A DNA stretch of 25,458 nt from a virus: positions 1-25,458 of IMG/VR virus record IMGVR_UViG_3300031758_000521; one strand, given 5' to 3'. Numbering within the stretch: the stretch's first letter is position 1; the number at the start of each line of letters is the position of its first letter. The notes beneath the pieces are model-generated. The model made no database searches, had not been told where the DNA came from, and saw only the letters and a program-made list of their open reading frames with translations. The position numbers and the translations under genes were made by a program. Of this stretch, positions 24,764 to 25,458 are shown one piece after another.

Positions 24764-25458
24764 TAAAATTACTATTGTTGTGCCGTGTAAGAATGAAGAA
24801 AATTATATTCATCATCTACTAGATTCACTACGTTCACAAAACATAGGTGACACTAGAGTAATCATTGCTGACTGTTCCACCGATGCCACTAGACAAGTTA
24901 TTAAAGATAACAGTATTGGACTGAATGTTGAAATCATTGATGGTGGTCCAGTGTCTATTGCTAAGAACAACGGAGCAAGACTAGTCACTACTCCTTACAT
25001 TCTGTTCATCGATGCCGATGTTCGATTCTTTAAAGATACAGTTATTCAAGATTCTGTTAACAAGATGGAATTAAAGAAACTACATCTTGTTGGACTAAAC
25101 ATTAAATGTTACGATAAAGATATACGTGCAAAGATTGGCTTTACTGCATTCAACCTAATTAATCATACACTAAAATTCTTTTCACCATTTGCAGTTGGCG
25201 CATTCATGCTGACACGTAAAGATAAGTTTGAAGAGTATGGTGGGTTTCCTGAAAACCTATTAACATCTGAAGACTACTTCTTGTCTAAAAAATATAGTCC
25301 TAGAAAGTTTAAGATTATTCGACACCACTTCGGACAAGATAGCCGTAGATTTAAAAAGATGGGCTACTTAGGTATGGGCAAATATCTTATTAAAAATTTT
25401 GTTAATCGCAATAACAAAAAGTATTGGGAAAGTTTATACCATAATAGATACTGGAATT
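24747..25458 (+). CDS. Family 2 glycosyltransferase, cut by the window end
   Basis: The first 237 codons are visible; the gene continues past 25458. Start is the tandem ATG at 24747, overlapping the previous gene by 17 nt, with AAGGAAAA upstream. The GT-A fold is clear: ITIVVPCKNEENYIHHLLDSL (9-29), IADCSTDATRQ (40-50) and the Asp-x-Asp motif FIDADVRF (87-94). It should transfer a sugar from a nucleotide sugar. Coupling with the LpxH-like gene suggests a cell-surface polysaccharide or lipid A target. Partial, so the C-terminal region cannot be judged. Confidence 0.87.
   Translation, partial: MMKLCDKITIVVPCKNEENYIHHLLDSLRSQNIGDTRVIIADCSTDATRQVIKDNSIGLNVEIIDGGPVSIAKNNGARLVTTPYILFIDADVRFFKDTVIQDSVNKMELKKLHLVGLNIKCYDKDIRAKIGFTAFNLINHTLKFFSPFAVGAFMLTRKDKFEEYGGFPENLLTSEDYFLSKKYSPRKFKIIRHHFGQDSRRFKKMGYLGMGKYLIKNFVNRNNKKYWESLYHNRYWN

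Overview
The window looks like part of a large, lytic, T4-like myovirus that infects a Gram-negative host. The signs are: about 50 short, tightly packed genes with ATGA/TAATG stop-start overlaps; a T4 Rnh-type 5' nuclease next to a small protein of the DUF6433 type seen in T4-like cyanophages; free-standing HNH and GIY-YIG endonucleases; a MazG-like hydrolase; a T4-type late promoter octamer; and a cluster of 24 tRNA genes, all with an encoded CCA. No host housekeeping operon is present. Gram-negative surface functions (ADP-heptose genes, an LpxH-like enzyme, lipoproteins with lipoboxes, a DD-peptidase) and a proteobacterial rrn-type boxA point to a proteobacterial host, possibly beta or gamma. 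The host assignment is inference.

Layout: 1-21664 is read entirely on the minus strand and 21802-25458 entirely on the plus strand, with a divergent switch at about 21665-21800. On the minus strand, from right to left: a GIY-YIG endonuclease; an operon of a small membrane protein, two secreted paralogues and a CxxC-less glutaredoxin-like protein (19998-21296); a replication-flavoured operon with the Rnh nuclease (16373-19928); three short operons of small phage proteins ending in mazG (12740-16226); the tRNA array (8850-12421), broken up by cargo genes (two small phage genes, a DD-peptidase); a long operon with four ADP-heptose-type genes, a 24th tRNA, an RNase H-like gene and a set of envelope proteins (3634-8838); then a GP88-like gene with a trailing HNH gene and two small-gene operons (1-3455). 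The plus-strand block encodes a DUF4337-like membrane protein, a small secreted protein, two paralogous C-terminally anchored proteins, a small membrane protein, an LpxH-like phosphoesterase and a family 2 glycosyltransferase that runs off the window.

Regulation is unusually readable. Eight minus-strand promoters share a module: a 16-bp palindrome GTTG-N8-CAAC, a 17-bp gap (16 in one copy), a core ending GTTGTTGAC that contains the -35, a 16-bp spacer and a TATACT/TATAAT -10. Five other consensus promoters lack the palindrome and all have 17-bp spacers. Three intrinsic terminators separate transcription units, and two of them are preceded by sequences that could form a competing antiterminator stem. 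The tRNA operon leader carries a near-exact copy of the ribosomal-RNA boxA, preceded by a small hairpin, which suggests that the phage recruits the host rRNA antitermination machinery for its tRNA array.

The genes suggest three themes: supporting translation (tRNAs for every amino acid but Phe), remodelling the host envelope or its LPS precursors (heptose genes, LpxH-like, glycosyltransferase, DD-peptidase, lipoproteins), and nucleic-acid and nucleotide metabolism (Rnh, MazG, DUF458-like). Many small genes are conserved-looking phage proteins without known function.
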